The notes: generated by a model from the sequence alone, not told the origin. A stretch of DNA of 64,000 nt from Collinsella sp. 4_8_47FAA (GCF_000763055.1 NZ_KN214135.1:514290-578289); one strand, 5' to 3'. Shown: positions 1-8,142, counted from the first letter of the stretch. A program made the numbers and translations.

Positions 1-207
1 CACTACACCGATGCACCCGTAACGACCCAACTTGAGTGAACGCGCGGCAAAGTTGGTCCGGAACCCAAGCGCCTCCATGGCAGCATGGACCTTATCGCGT
101 GTCGACTCGCGTACGCTATCAGGCTCATTGATCACACGAGACACCGTCTTGAGGGAAACGCCCGCGGCAAGTGCCACATCGTTCATTGAGACGCTTTTCT
201 TGTCCAT
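1..207 (-). CDS. LacI-family transcriptional repressor, 5' part only
   Basis: The first 69 codons of a LacI/GalR-type repressor run off the left edge. From the ATG at 207 the protein has the family's helix-turn-helix and hinge: MNDVALAAGVSLKTVSRVIN, then a stretch ending ARSLKLGRYGCIGVV, where the ligand-binding domain begins. A second in-frame ATG eight codons in is a possible alternative start. The gene diverges from lacE/lacG, and the 283 bp between them holds a palindrome of the form LacI proteins bind. It most likely senses a galactoside or sugar phosphate and represses lacEG. The effector cannot be told because the sensor domain is outside the window. Confidence 0.9.
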   Translation of the reverse strand, partial: MDKKSVSMNDVALAAGVSLKTVSRVINEPDSVRESTRDKVHAAMEALGFRTNFAARSLKLGRYGCIGVV

Positions 208-289
208 CGTTGCCAATGCTTCTCCAGTCAGTTCCCTGTTGATTGTTCTTTGCGTCCTAGCATACACTACCTGCTCAACTTTCAAATTT

Positions 290-320
290 ACCGTTTACCG
301 GACAATCCCGACCGTTCACC
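290..320. promoter_or_regulatory. Two ACCGTTYACC motifs upstream of lacE
   Basis: ACCGTTTACC (290-299) and ACCGTTCACC (311-320) lie 21 bp apart, two helical turns, in the divergent lacI-lacE region. The same motif recurs, also as an inverted pair, far away in the GalNAc PTS promoter region (17917-18145). This suggests a shared regulator of sugar PTS operons. Its identity is unknown. Confidence 0.4.
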
Positions 321-354
321 CGCAAATCCTTGTTGCCTTTCTAGAAATGTCTTA

Positions 355-389
355 CGTTGTCATTAACGAAATGACAACGTTGTCATTTC
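355..389. promoter_or_regulatory. Probable LacI-type operator with an extra half-site
   Basis: A perfect 22-bp palindrome at 368-389 has the core AAATGACAACGTTGTCATTT, with the central CG typical of LacI-family operators. A further half-site, CGTTGTCATT at 355-364, pairs with 370-379 as an overlapping inverted repeat. The cluster lies about 100 bp before lacE and 150 bp before the divergent repressor, so it could control both. Confidence 0.7.
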
Positions 390-490
390 ACAATGCCTTC
401 CTTACCTGGAAGGTTTCCGGGCAGTCCTGACCATCCATCGACGACCAGTTCCATCCACATGCATCGCGCATCAAGTAGCAAAGGAGCTCT

Positions 491-2269
491 ATGGACGCCA
501 TCGTAAAGATGCTCGAAAAGCATCAACCGTTCTTTGAGAAGATCTCGAGGAACATCTACCTCCAGGCCATCAAGGACGGATTCCTTGGGTGCATGCCCAT
601 CGTCCTCACCTCTTCGATCTTCCTGTTGATCGCCACCCTTCCCGGCGTCGTTGGCATCACGCTGCCCCAGCCGCTCATCGACTGGTGCAACAAGCTGTAC
701 AACTTCACCATGGGCGTCATGGGCATCATGGTTGCCGGCACCACCGCCAAGAACTTCACGGCTTCCATGAACCGTCGCATGCCCGCCGGCAAGGTGCTCA
801 ACGACGGCTCCACCATGGTGGCCGCCCAGTGCAGCATGCTGCTTCTCGCTGTTACGCAGTTCACCACCAAGTTCGACGGCTCCGAGCTTTCGGTCTTCGA
901 TTGCACCAGCATGGGTACGCGCGGTCTGTTCTCGGCCTATATCGCCGCATTCATTACCGTGTGGGTTTATAAGTTCTGTGTCTCGCGCGATCTGACCATT
1001 AAGCTGCCCAAGGAGGTCCCGGGCGCCATCGCTCAGAACTTCCGCGACATCATCCCCTTCGGCGGCGCCGTCATCATCTGCGGCATCATCGATGTCGTCG
1101 TGCGCAACCTCATGGGCGTTCCGTTCTCCGAGCTGCTTATCAAACTGCTCTCCCCGCTCTTCACTGCGGCAGAGACCTATCCCGGACTTATCCTTATCCA
1201 GGCAGCCACCGCGTTCTTCTGGTTCATCGGCGTCCACGGCCCCTCGATCGTCCAGCCGGGCATCGACCCCATCCGTCTTGCCAACCAGGCCGAGAACCTG
1301 CAGGTTCTGCTGGCCGGTGGCCACCCCGCCCACTCCCTCACCTTTAACATGTCGCTCGTGGGTGAGTTCGGCGGCACCGGCGCCACCTTCATCGTGCCGC
1401 TTCTGCTGATTCTCTTTATGAAGTCCAAGCAGCTCAAAGCCGTCGGTAAGGCCTCGATTGTTCCTGTTGCCTTCGCCGTCAACGAACCGCTGCTCTTTGG
1501 CGCGCCGATGATCCTTAACCCCTACATGCTCATCCCCTTTGTTGCCGCCGGCTGCGTCAACGTGAGTGTTGCCAAGTTCTTTATCGATAACGTGGGCATG
1601 AACGGCTTCTCCTTCGTGGTGCCTTGGGCCACCCCTGCCCCCATCGGCATCTTCATCACCACGAACTTCCAGCTTATCGCCTTGGTGTTTGTCGCGATCA
1701 TCATCTTGCTGGACGCCATCATCTACCTGCCGTTCTTGAAGGCATACGATAAGCTGCTCTGCGACCAGGAGGCCGAGCGCGCCGCCGAGCTGGGTCTTGA
1801 GTCCGATGGTGCTGCCACCATCGCCGCCAGCACCTCTGCGCCCGCTGTCGAGCAGACGACCGCTTCCGTCGAGACGACCGCTGCCGCCGCCGACAGCGAG
1901 CCTGTCGCCGATCAGCCCGAGCCCGCTGCCGATGCATCCGCTAAGAAGGATGTCGACGGCCTGAAAGTCCTCGTCCTGTGCGCCGGCGCCGGCACCTCTG
2001 CCATGCTTGCCAACGCCATCAAGGAAGGTGCCGCGCAGACCGGAGAGAACATCGCTTCCTCCGCAGGCGCCTATGGCCAGCACACCGCCATCATGGATCA
2101 GTACGACGTCATCGTGCTCGCCCCGCAGGTTCGTAGCTACTACAACGACATGAAGGCCGACACCGATCGTCTGGGCATTAAGCTGCTCGCTCCCCGCGGT
2201 AAGGAATATATCGACCTTACCCGCGACCCCGCTGGCGCCATCAAGTGGCTCCGCGAGAACCTCGACTAG
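491..2269 (+). CDS. lacE: Lactose/beta-galactoside PTS permease, EIICB component
   Basis: This 592-residue membrane permease takes up a beta-galactoside such as lactose and phosphorylates it. Residues 1 to about 430 form the multi-spanning EIIC transport domain of the lactose/cellobiose family. An Ala/Thr/Glu-rich linker follows (about 440-485), then an EIIB domain. EIIB carries the phospho-accepting Cys497 in the motif LCAGAGTSAML. An AAAGGAG ribosome site sits seven bases before the ATG. The EIIC-linker-EIIB order and size match LacE. lacG follows after 75 bp in what looks like one operon. No lac-type EIIA gene adjoins, so phosphate must come from an EIIA elsewhere; the nearest lac/cel-type EIIA here is in the beta-glucoside operon at 46.6 kb. 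Confidence 0.92.
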   Translation: MDAIVKMLEKHQPFFEKISRNIYLQAIKDGFLGCMPIVLTSSIFLLIATLPGVVGITLPQPLIDWCNKLYNFTMGVMGIMVAGTTAKNFTASMNRRMPAGKVLNDGSTMVAAQCSMLLLAVTQFTTKFDGSELSVFDCTSMGTRGLFSAYIAAFITVWVYKFCVSRDLTIKLPKEVPGAIAQNFRDIIPFGGAVIICGIIDVVVRNLMGVPFSELLIKLLSPLFTAAETYPGLILIQAATAFFWFIGVHGPSIVQPGIDPIRLANQAENLQVLLAGGHPAHSLTFNMSLVGEFGGTGATFIVPLLLILFMKSKQLKAVGKASIVPVAFAVNEPLLFGAPMILNPYMLIPFVAAGCVNVSVAKFFIDNVGMNGFSFVVPWATPAPIGIFITTNFQLIALVFVAIIILLDAIIYLPFLKAYDKLLCDQEAERAAELGLESDGAATIAASTSAPAVEQTTASVETTAAAADSEPVADQPEPAADASAKKDVDGLKVLVLCAGAGTSAMLANAIKEGAAQTGENIASSAGAYGQHTAIMDQYDVIVLAPQVRSYYNDMKADTDRLGIKLLAPRGKEYIDLTRDPAGAIKWLRENLD

Positions 2270-2344
2270 TTCCTCCCTCTGTTGGTGCCCGGATTCCCGG
2301 TTCGGGCACCTCTCCCTATTCGTATCCCACAGAAAGGATGACTC

Positions 2345-3766
2345 ATGACCAACCCCATGCAGTTCCCCGACGGCTTTGTGTTTGGCGGCGCCACCGCTGC
2401 TTACCAGGTTGAGGGCGAGACCCGTACGCACGGCAAGGGCAAAGTGCCCTGGGACGATTTCCTGGCAGCCCAGGGTCGCTTCTCCCCCGATCCTGCAAGC
2501 GATTTCTACAACAAGTACCCGGTCGATATTGACCTGTGCCAGCGCTTCGGCATCAACGGTATTCGCGTCTCCATCGCTTGGAGCCGTATCTTCCCCAACG
2601 GCACTGGCGAGATTAACCCCGAGGGCGTCGCCTTCTATCACGAGCTTTTCGCCACCTGCAACAAAGCCGGCGTTATCCCCTATGTCACGCTCGATCACTT
2701 TGATACGCCCGAGGCCTTTTACCAGAACGGCGGCGAGGGCTTCCTGACGCGCACGACGATCGACGCCTTTGTCGAGTACGCCAAGTTCTGCTTTGCCGAG
2801 TTCACCGAGGTCAAGCACTGGTTTACCTTTAACGAGATTCCCGCAACCGCCGAGGGCAGCTTTATCGTCGGCAACTGGCCGCACGGCGAGAAGTATCGCC
2901 TGGACAAGGCCTTCCAGCTCATGCACAACATGATGGTGGCCCATGCCAAGGCCGTCGTCGCCTTCCACGAGGGCGGCTTTGAGGGCGAGATCGGCATTGT
3001 CCAGAACCTGGAGCCCAAGTATCCCCTCGATCCCAGCAGCGCTGCCGACTGCGAGGCAGCTCGCATGGCCGACGTCATCAACAACCGCTGGGTACTCGAC
3101 GCCACCTTCCGCGGCCACTATGCAGCCGACACCATGGAAGCCGCGACCAAGCTGGCCCATATCGCCGGCGGCGAGCTCGACGTCCGTGACGAGGACATCG
3201 CCGCGCTGACCGCCGCGCTCCCCTACAACGATTGCCTGGGCGTCAACACCTACAAGTGCCAGTTCCTGCGTGCCGCCGAGGGCGAAAACGACATCAACCA
3301 CAATGGCACCGGCGACAAGGGCTCTTCGCGCTGGTTCCTCAAGGGCGTGGGCGAGTCATGCGTGCGCGAAGGCGTTCCCACCACCGATTGGGACTGGATC
3401 ATCTATCCCGAGGGCCTCTACGACCTGCTGCTTCGCATTAAGAACGATTACCCCAACTACAAGAAGATCTACATCACCGAGAACGGCATGGGCTATAAGG
3501 ACGACTTCGAGGATGGCTTTATCGACGACGCCCCTCGTATCGACTACATGCGCCAGCATCTCGCGTGGATCCTCAAGGCGATCGACGGCGGCGTGAACGT
3601 CGACGGCTACTTTGTGTGGTCGCTACAGGACCAGTTCTCCTGGACCAACGGCTACAACAAGCGCTACGGCCTGTTCTACATCGACTTTGAGACCCAGAAG
3701 CGCTATCCCAAGGCGAGCGCGTACTGGTACAAGAACGTCGCGGAGACCGGCCTGCTCATGGCCTAG
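2345..3766 (+). CDS. lacG: 6-phospho-beta-galactosidase (GH1)
   Basis: Cytoplasmic glycoside hydrolase family 1 enzyme that splits lactose-6-phosphate into glucose and galactose-6-phosphate. Its 473 residues are very close to classical LacG throughout. The acid/base is Glu164 (TFNEI) and the nucleophile Glu379 (ITENGMG). The phosphate-binding set Ser432, Lys439 and Tyr441 lies in SWTNGYNKRYGLFY. That LacG signature favours phospho-galactosidase over phospho-glucosidase. An AGAAAGGATG ribosome site precedes the ATG. It is cotranscribed with lacE and ends at a strong terminator. The product would enter the tagatose-6-phosphate route, of which only lacC (8308-9243) is in this window. Confidence 0.93.
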   Translation: MTNPMQFPDGFVFGGATAAYQVEGETRTHGKGKVPWDDFLAAQGRFSPDPASDFYNKYPVDIDLCQRFGINGIRVSIAWSRIFPNGTGEINPEGVAFYHELFATCNKAGVIPYVTLDHFDTPEAFYQNGGEGFLTRTTIDAFVEYAKFCFAEFTEVKHWFTFNEIPATAEGSFIVGNWPHGEKYRLDKAFQLMHNMMVAHAKAVVAFHEGGFEGEIGIVQNLEPKYPLDPSSAADCEAARMADVINNRWVLDATFRGHYAADTMEAATKLAHIAGGELDVRDEDIAALTAALPYNDCLGVNTYKCQFLRAAEGENDINHNGTGDKGSSRWFLKGVGESCVREGVPTTDWDWIIYPEGLYDLLLRIKNDYPNYKKIYITENGMGYKDDFEDGFIDDAPRIDYMRQHLAWILKAIDGGVNVDGYFVWSLQDQFSWTNGYNKRYGLFYIDFETQKRYPKASAYWYKNVAETGLLMA

Positions 3767-3788
3767 TTTCCGCCGCATACCCCCTGTC

Positions 3789-3832
3789 GGCCGCATGCGA
3801 ATCCCTCCACGGGTTCGTATGCGGCCTTTTTG
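3789..3832 (+). terminator. Rho-independent terminator after lacEG
   Basis: A 16-bp stem (3789-3804 with 3811-3826, two G-U pairs, 6-nt loop) is followed by TTTTTGTTTTT. Confidence 0.9.
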
Positions 3833-3856
3833 TTTTTAACCGAGCCGCGCCGCACG

Positions 3857-3999
3857 TTTGTCTCGATCTGTAACATCTAGTCGAGTATTTCGGCCCTAGC
3901 TGTTACAGATCAAGACAAACAGAACGCCCGAGCAGAAATATCTCAATCTGTAACACGTAGCCCACTTTTAACCGTCTAACTGTTACAGATCGAGACAAT
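3857..3999. repeat. Two tandem palindromic units (TCTCGATCTGTAACA family)
   Basis: Unit 1 has arms at 3857-3875 and 3901-3919 (TTTGTCTCGATCTGTAACA against its complement with one change). Unit 2 has arms at 3938-3955 and 3981-3999. The loops (about 25 nt) differ. The remainder of 3833-4315 has no recognisable gene except the weak ORF at 4094. Confidence 0.75.
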
Positions 4000-4049
4000 A
4001 AGATAGTCAAATCCGAACTTTCCAAGCAGTTATAAAGCATGGTTTCTAG

Positions 4050-4106
4050 TTTTCGGTATCACGAACATACTTTCGGTATCATTTGATACCGATATGATAC
4101 CGAAAA
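4050..4106. promoter_or_regulatory. Cluster of TCGGTATCA / TGATACCGA half-sites
   Basis: TTTTCGGTATCA (4050-4061) is followed by a perfect palindrome of 9-bp arms and 2-bp spacer (4073-4092), then TGATACCGAAAA (4095-4106). Four half-sites in 57 bp look like an autoregulatory operator. They abut a 32-codon ORF whose start codon lies inside the last half-site, so this may be the operator of a lost gene. Confidence 0.45.
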
Positions 4107-4192
4107 CATATTCGGTCCCGCTGGAGGACTTCGTACGCTACCCAACCAAGTTGCAGGTTCACGAACTCCGTCGATCTTCCGAGCGCCCATGA
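4094..4192 (+). other. 32-codon ORF behind the operator-like cluster, possible gene remnant
   Basis: The ORF reads from ATG at 4094 to TGA at 4192 and begins MIPKTYSVPLEDFVRYPTK. Its composition resembles real protein. It has no clear ribosome site and I recognise no family. It could be the 5' stub of a decayed DNA-binding gene, or nothing. Confidence 0.2.
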
Positions 4193-4315
4193 ATTCCTAT
4201 TTGCGCGTCAAATCGCGTCACGTTGACACGTAAAATGGCGCGCAAATTTTTACGCGTCATTGTAAAGCGGTACCCCCGCGCCGGCAGGGGGCAGAAGTAT
4301 CGTCTGTAGCATTAG

Positions 4316-5080
4316 CTAGCAGATGACCCGCGTATGTTCCTCGATGGCGACACGATCCTCGGCGGCGATGCCCGGTTCGCACACCACGGCGTCCAAATTG
4401 TCCAGTCGACAGAAGGTGTAGAAGTCGCGCTTGCCGATCTTGCTGGAGTCGGCGATGAGGTAGCGCGAGTCGGCCTTGCTAAAGGCGAGCTGCTGGATAC
4501 GACCCTCATCCATATTAGACGTAGACACGTCGCCATCCAGAATGCCGTTGGCGCCGATAAACGCCGCATCGATACCCAACGCACGCAGAGTATCCTCGGC
4601 CGTTGGCCCCACAAAAGCGGCGGTGCGGCGACGGTACATACCGCCCACGAGACACAGGTCGCAGTCTTCGCGTGCCTCGAGCAGGTTAAACACCGAAAGC
4701 GAATTAGTCACGATGCGCAGGCGAAACGCCGGCAGCATCGAGGCCATCTGCTCCACCGTAGTGCCCGTGCCCAAAAAGATGGTCGAGCCTTCCTCGATAA
4801 GCTCCACAGCACGGCGCGCAATCTGCAGCTTTTCCTCGGCATGCTTGGTGCGCTTTTCGCTGTGCGAATACTCATGGCGCAGCATAGCGTGTGGACGGCC
4901 CTGCGCACTGCGGGCTCCGCCGTGCACGCGCTCGATCTCGCCCAGGCTCGCAAGCTCCTCAAGGTCACGGCGGATCGTCATATCCGAGACACCTAACGCA
5001 TCCGAAATCTCCTTGACCGAGACCGTGCCCTGCTCTTCGAGCAGCTGCCGAACCTTATCCTGTCGCTCCGCTTTAATCAC
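4316..5080 (-). CDS. DeoR-family sugar-phosphate-responsive repressor
   Basis: Typical DeoR-family regulator of about 254 residues. It starts with a DeoR winged helix (DALGVSDMTIRRDLEEL). A DeoRC sensor domain follows, with FLGTGTTVEQMA and a later GANGI, the usual sugar-phosphate-binding loops. I chose the GTG at 5080 (VIKAERQDKVRQ) because GAGGA precedes it at good spacing; a GTG at 5107 would add nine residues. It diverges from galM across about 200 bp that include a short ACCCC/GGGGT hairpin. The likely targets are galM and the lac/tagatose genes nearby, in the manner of LacR. That assignment comes from context only. Confidence 0.88.
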   Translation of the reverse strand: MIKAERQDKVRQLLEEQGTVSVKEISDALGVSDMTIRRDLEELASLGEIERVHGGARSAQGRPHAMLRHEYSHSEKRTKHAEEKLQIARRAVELIEEGSTIFLGTGTTVEQMASMLPAFRLRIVTNSLSVFNLLEAREDCDLCLVGGMYRRRTAAFVGPTAEDTLRALGIDAAFIGANGILDGDVSTSNMDEGRIQQLAFSKADSRYLIADSSKIGKRDFYTFCRLDNLDAVVCEPGIAAEDRVAIEEHTRVIC

Positions 5081-5284
5081 GATGAGTCCTCGCTGTTCCA
5101 CGCTCACGTCAATTCAAACAGTAACGAACAAATTGTATCAGACCCGTGCGTGTCAAAAATGAACGCCCGTACAGCTCAATCATCACTTTTTTGAGAAAAA
5201 TACCCCCTGCTTTAGTGGGGTGTAGTGATAATCTCGCCTGTTCGCGCTACAGTTTGTCGGAAATACCTCGATGTTAGGAACCAA

Positions 5285-6337
5285 ATGATCACTTCCGAGC
5301 TTTTCGGCACCGCGCCGTGCGGTACCCCCGTTCATCGTTACACCCTCAACGGGCCCGAGATCTGCGTTCGCATTATGGACTTTGGCGCCACCGTGCTGGG
5401 CATCGACGTGCCCGACATCCCCGGCAACGCGCGCGATGTGGTGCTGGGCTTCGATAAGCTCGAGGATTACTTTGACAACCCCGCCTGCTTTGGCGCGACC
5501 ATCGGACCTGTGGCCAACCGCACTGCAGGTGCCACGATCACCATCGCCGGCACGGACTGGCATATGCCCGCCAACGAGGGCACCAACAACCTGCACAGCG
5601 ATCTTGAGCATGGTCTGCACAAGCGCGTATGGGACGTTGAGCTCGACGAGGTTCACAATGCCGTGCGCATGACCACCTCGCTTGAGGACGGTGAACTGGG
5701 CCTCCCCGGCAACCGCACCTTTACGGCCGTGTTTACCGTGACGCGCACCGGCGTCTTTCGTGTCGAGTATGGCTGCGAGAGCGACCGCGCCACGTACGTG
5801 TCCATGACCAACCACACGTACTTTAACCTTGCCGGTCACAACGCCGGCATGGACTGTGAGCACTTCTTTGTTGCTAACGCTGCCCACTACCTGCCCATCA
5901 ACGAGCAGAATATCCCCACCGGAGAGATCGCTCCGGTCGAGGGCACGCCGTTTGACTTCCGTGAGCTGCGCCCCGTCGCGCCCGGCATGGAAGCCGACGA
6001 CCCGCAGATTAAGCAGGCCCGTGGCTACGACCACTGCCTGTGCATCGATGGCTATCAGTACGGCCGTAATCTGCGCCGCGCGATGCACGTCGAGGAGATG
6101 TGGACCGGCCGTGAGCTGGACTATTACACCACTGCCCCGGGCGTGCAGCTCTACACCGGCAACTGGCTGGGCGACGAACACGCCAAAGACGATGCCAACT
6201 ATGGTTGGGGCGCCGGCTTTGCCCTCGAGGCCGAAATGTATCCTGACACGCCGCACCATGCGCTGTTCCCCCAGGGCATCGTGGGCCCCGGTCATCCCTA
6301 CAGCAATGTGATCGAATACCACTTTATGAGGCACTAG
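5285..6337 (+). CDS. galM: Aldose 1-epimerase (galactose mutarotase)
   Basis: Interconverts alpha and beta anomers of galactose or a related aldose in the cytoplasm. The 350-residue protein has the GalM active-site set: Arg79 (ANR), His104 (NNLH), His177 (NHTYFN) and Glu315 (ALEAE). The start at 5285 (MITSELFG) fits family N-termini and follows TTAGGAACCAA; an upstream in-frame ATG at 5225 would add 20 residues unlike the family. It diverges from the DeoR regulator and ends at a strong terminator. In a gut galactoside locus it would feed free galactose to metabolism. Confidence 0.92.
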   Translation: MITSELFGTAPCGTPVHRYTLNGPEICVRIMDFGATVLGIDVPDIPGNARDVVLGFDKLEDYFDNPACFGATIGPVANRTAGATITIAGTDWHMPANEGTNNLHSDLEHGLHKRVWDVELDEVHNAVRMTTSLEDGELGLPGNRTFTAVFTVTRTGVFRVEYGCESDRATYVSMTNHTYFNLAGHNAGMDCEHFFVANAAHYLPINEQNIPTGEIAPVEGTPFDFRELRPVAPGMEADDPQIKQARGYDHCLCIDGYQYGRNLRRAMHVEEMWTGRELDYYTTAPGVQLYTGNWLGDEHAKDDANYGWGAGFALEAEMYPDTPHHALFPQGIVGPGHPYSNVIEYHFMRH

Positions 6338-6365
6338 GCCCACAACGCGACATATCGCACAGCAA

Positions 6366-6397
6366 CGCCCGCCGGCACACCGCCGACGGGCGTTTTT
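6366..6397 (+). terminator. Terminator after galM
   Basis: CGCCCG/CGGGCG stem continued by GCCGGC/GCCG with one bulge, then TTTTT. Confidence 0.8.
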
Positions 6398-6442
6398 CAT
6401 CTTTTGGGCTCTTTTTCGCTGTGACTGTATGAGTGACATATC

Positions 6443-6594
6443 AAAACTATGCCCATTTACTACGTTTAGCCCGGGATGCTCGACCATGCACCGGTTTTTG
6501 TTAAATGCGTGAGCCGTCTACCTGCGGTTTTGTTTTTCTCAAATTCGACATGCTCGGCGATAACCGATCAAACGTAGTAAATGGGCATAGTTTT
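6443..6594. repeat. 152-bp element with perfect 25-bp terminal inverted repeats
   Basis: Left arm 6443-6467 and right arm 6570-6594 are exact complements; the inner end reads CATTTACTACGTTT. The 102-bp interior has no ORF. It contains TCTACCTGCGGTTTTG, which recurs near 17939 in the GalNAc PTS promoter region. The layout resembles a miniature inverted-repeat element. No flanking target duplication is obvious. Confidence 0.6.
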
Positions 6595-6629
6595 TGACAG
6601 GCGGCATCGCGCGCGTCCCTCGCAAGGGC

Positions 6630-6664
6630 AAAATGATCCGTTTTCCTCCGTCCCCAAGGGATCA
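6630..6664 (-). terminator. Hairpin overlapping the stop codon of the EIIB-like gene
   Basis: On the minus strand TGATCC, containing the TGA stop, pairs with GGATCA 22 bp downstream, followed by TTTTG. The stem is short, so this is a weak terminator candidate or a palindromic extragenic repeat. AAAATGATT and AAATCATTT flank a similar spacer near 59773-59806. Confidence 0.4.
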
Positions 6665-7144
6665 GTTGAACAGATTGCCGATGGAGTCGGGGGCGAAACT
6701 GGGAAGATAGCGAATTTCTAGCTCTATGCCGAGCTTTTGCAACTCTTTGAAGGCGGCGATGTCCGTATCGTCTACGGCAACAGCAGGCGTTGCAGAGCGC
6801 TTGCCCTCCCCTGCCTGCATATGGCCGATGCTGATCTTGGCTATTGGCACACCGCCCTTAACCAGCGCGAGCGCATCGGAGGGTGAGGCCACCATGATCA
6901 GAATCAATTGGCGAGGCGTTGCGGTATGAATGATGTCGATGGCCTTTTGTACCGAGAAAAACCGCGTCCAAACGCCTTCTGGCGCCGCCACCCTCATGGG
7001 TGCCCATTGGCGCGAATCTGCCGCGATCTCATCGTTGACGATTAGGACAAGGTTGGAACCCACGGCTTCGTTCCACAGCTCAACGTCTTGTCCGTAAATG
7101 AAACGGTCGTCGATACGTGTGAGAAGGATCTTGGGTTGAGCCAT
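6662..7144 (-). CDS. Orphan mannose-family EIIB-like protein lacking the phosphorylated histidine
   Basis: This 160-residue protein aligns end to end with the intact GalNAc EIIB at 16449-16931. Both begin MAxPxILLTRID, share GGVPI and EGKR motifs, and end with xLF(N/S). The family histidine, His17 in RLVHGQV of the paralogue, is Tyr17 here (RFIYGQD), so it should not carry phosphate from EIIA. No EIIA, EIIC or EIID adjoins. It may be a regulatory or decoy EIIB, or a decaying duplicate, though the frame is open over its full length. ATG at 7144 matches the paralogue start. Confidence 0.85.
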   Translation of the reverse strand: MAQPKILLTRIDDRFIYGQDVELWNEAVGSNLVLIVNDEIAADSRQWAPMRVAAPEGVWTRFFSVQKAIDIIHTATPRQLILIMVASPSDALALVKGGVPIAKISIGHMQAGEGKRSATPAVAVDDTDIAAFKELQKLGIELEIRYLPSFAPDSIGNLFN

Positions 7145-7283
7145 GGCTGCCCCATTCTGTTTGAGACCCATACGAGCGGGACGTCGACCACCAACTCAAC
7201 AGCTGGTCAAGCGCCAGATGGACGCCGCAGACATCACGCCTCTAATATTAGTGCATTTAACGTGAGAAAAGCCGTCAGAACCC

Positions 7284-7312
7284 TTGCGCGGATGTGCGAT
7301 GTCCCGTATCAT
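7284..7312 (+). promoter_or_regulatory. Promoter of the tRNA-Thr gene
   Basis: TTGCGC (7284-7289) and TATCAT (7307-7312) are separated by 17 bp. Transcription would start about 33 bp before the tRNA. Confidence 0.6.
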
Positions 7313-7351
7313 AGACAGCCGTTGACGCCTCAGTTGCGCCATCACATGGCC

Positions 7352-7427
7352 GCCAGCGTAGCTCAGTTGGTAGAGCACCGCTCTCGTAAAGCGGGGGTCA
7401 CCGGTTCGAGCCCGGTCGCTGGCTCCA
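7352..7427 (+). tRNA. tRNA-Thr (anticodon CGU)
   Basis: A 76-nt cloverleaf with acceptor stem GCCAGCG/CGCTGGC, discriminator T and encoded CCA. The D arm is GCTCAGTTGGTAGAGC. The anticodon stem CCGCT/AGCGG encloses loop CTCGTAA, giving anticodon CGT for ACG (Thr). The T arm is CCGGTTCGAGCCCGG. The gene has its own promoter and terminator. Confidence 0.96.
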
Positions 7428-7438
7428 TTGCACAAGAT

Positions 7439-7461
7439 AGCCGCCTTCGGGCGGCTTTTTT
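7439..7461 (+). terminator. Terminator after tRNA-Thr
   Basis: AGCCGCC-TTCG-GGCGGCT hairpin followed by six T residues. Confidence 0.92.
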
Positions 7462-7636
7462 GTTGCCGATTTCGGGCGCGCATCCGCCAATCCAAGCACA
7501 ACGCCGCCGGCAACTCCCCTACTCAACAAAAAGCCCCGCCAGCCGCAATCCCCAAAGGAACCGCGATCAGCGGGGCCTAAGCGCGCTCCCCCAAAGGAAA
7601 ACGCTCACAACACGAACAGCTCAGCCGAGCAGCGCG

Positions 7637-8110
7637 TTACTCCTCCCAGTAAGCATCTGCAAGCAGCTTAAAGCAGATCTTCTTGACCGGCTGCGCACCA
7701 TCGCCCGAGAACTCGAGCGTGGGCATGTGAGGCTCGCCGGCAACGAACAGCGCGAACTTGTCGTCGGCAAGATCGCCGGCGATCGAGGCGTCTGAATCGA
7801 CCAGATCGTAGTCGTCCTTCTCGTCAAACTCCTGGACCGGAGTCAGGCTGCCCGTGGCGACCTTAAAGGCCTCGCGACCCTCGACGTCGATCTGCAGGTC
7901 GTGATAGCGCTGATGCGTCTCGTAGTGGGCCTCGGCCTCCGAACGCGTCGTGGGAGCCATGACGTTCGCATAGACCTTGTCGCCCAGAATCGGATGGCTG
8001 CCGACCTCGAGCTCCGCCGGGTCGTTCTCCTCGAGCCAGTCAATCAGCACGTCGAGGCCCTTGAGCATTCCGCGGTACTCCTCGATATCGCCCAATGCAC
8101 CGTAAATCAT
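7637..8110 (-). CDS. YhcH/YjgK/YiaL (DUF386) family cupin-like protein
   Basis: A 157-residue member of the YhcH/EbgC/TabA family, cytoplasmic beta-barrel proteins found with sialic acid, galactoside and other sugar genes. The family hallmarks are visible: KVYANVM, then ETHQRYHDLQIDVEGREAF, then a C-terminal VKKICFKL. The His pair in HQRYHDLQ and the later GEPHMP are the usual metal ligands. Biochemical roles vary in the family (sugar anomerase or epimerase, or subunit of a galactosidase), so only a sugar-processing role can be stated. It sits just before a nagA 3' fragment and the lacC/lacX genes, which supports amino sugar or galactoside catabolism. Confidence 0.85.
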   Translation of the reverse strand: MIYGALGDIEEYRGMLKGLDVLIDWLEENDPAELEVGSHPILGDKVYANVMAPTTRSEAEAHYETHQRYHDLQIDVEGREAFKVATGSLTPVQEFDEKDDYDLVDSDASIAGDLADDKFALFVAGEPHMPTLEFSGDGAQPVKKICFKLLADAYWEE

Positions 8111-8142
8111 CTAAATCCCCTCTCGGATCGTTCCTTTGGCGG

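Noticed and set aside
383..3301. 972-residue open frame on the minus strand
   Set aside because: It runs antisense to lacE and lacG, whose products are clear families. It has a composition typical of the mirror frame of high-GC genes and no known domain.
7352..7427. tRNA-Thr as an integration site for an island
   Set aside because: I found no repeat of the tRNA 3' end and no integrase in the window.
7088..7795. 235-residue open frame across tRNA-Thr
   Set aside because: It runs through the tRNA, its terminator and the antisense of two leftward genes.
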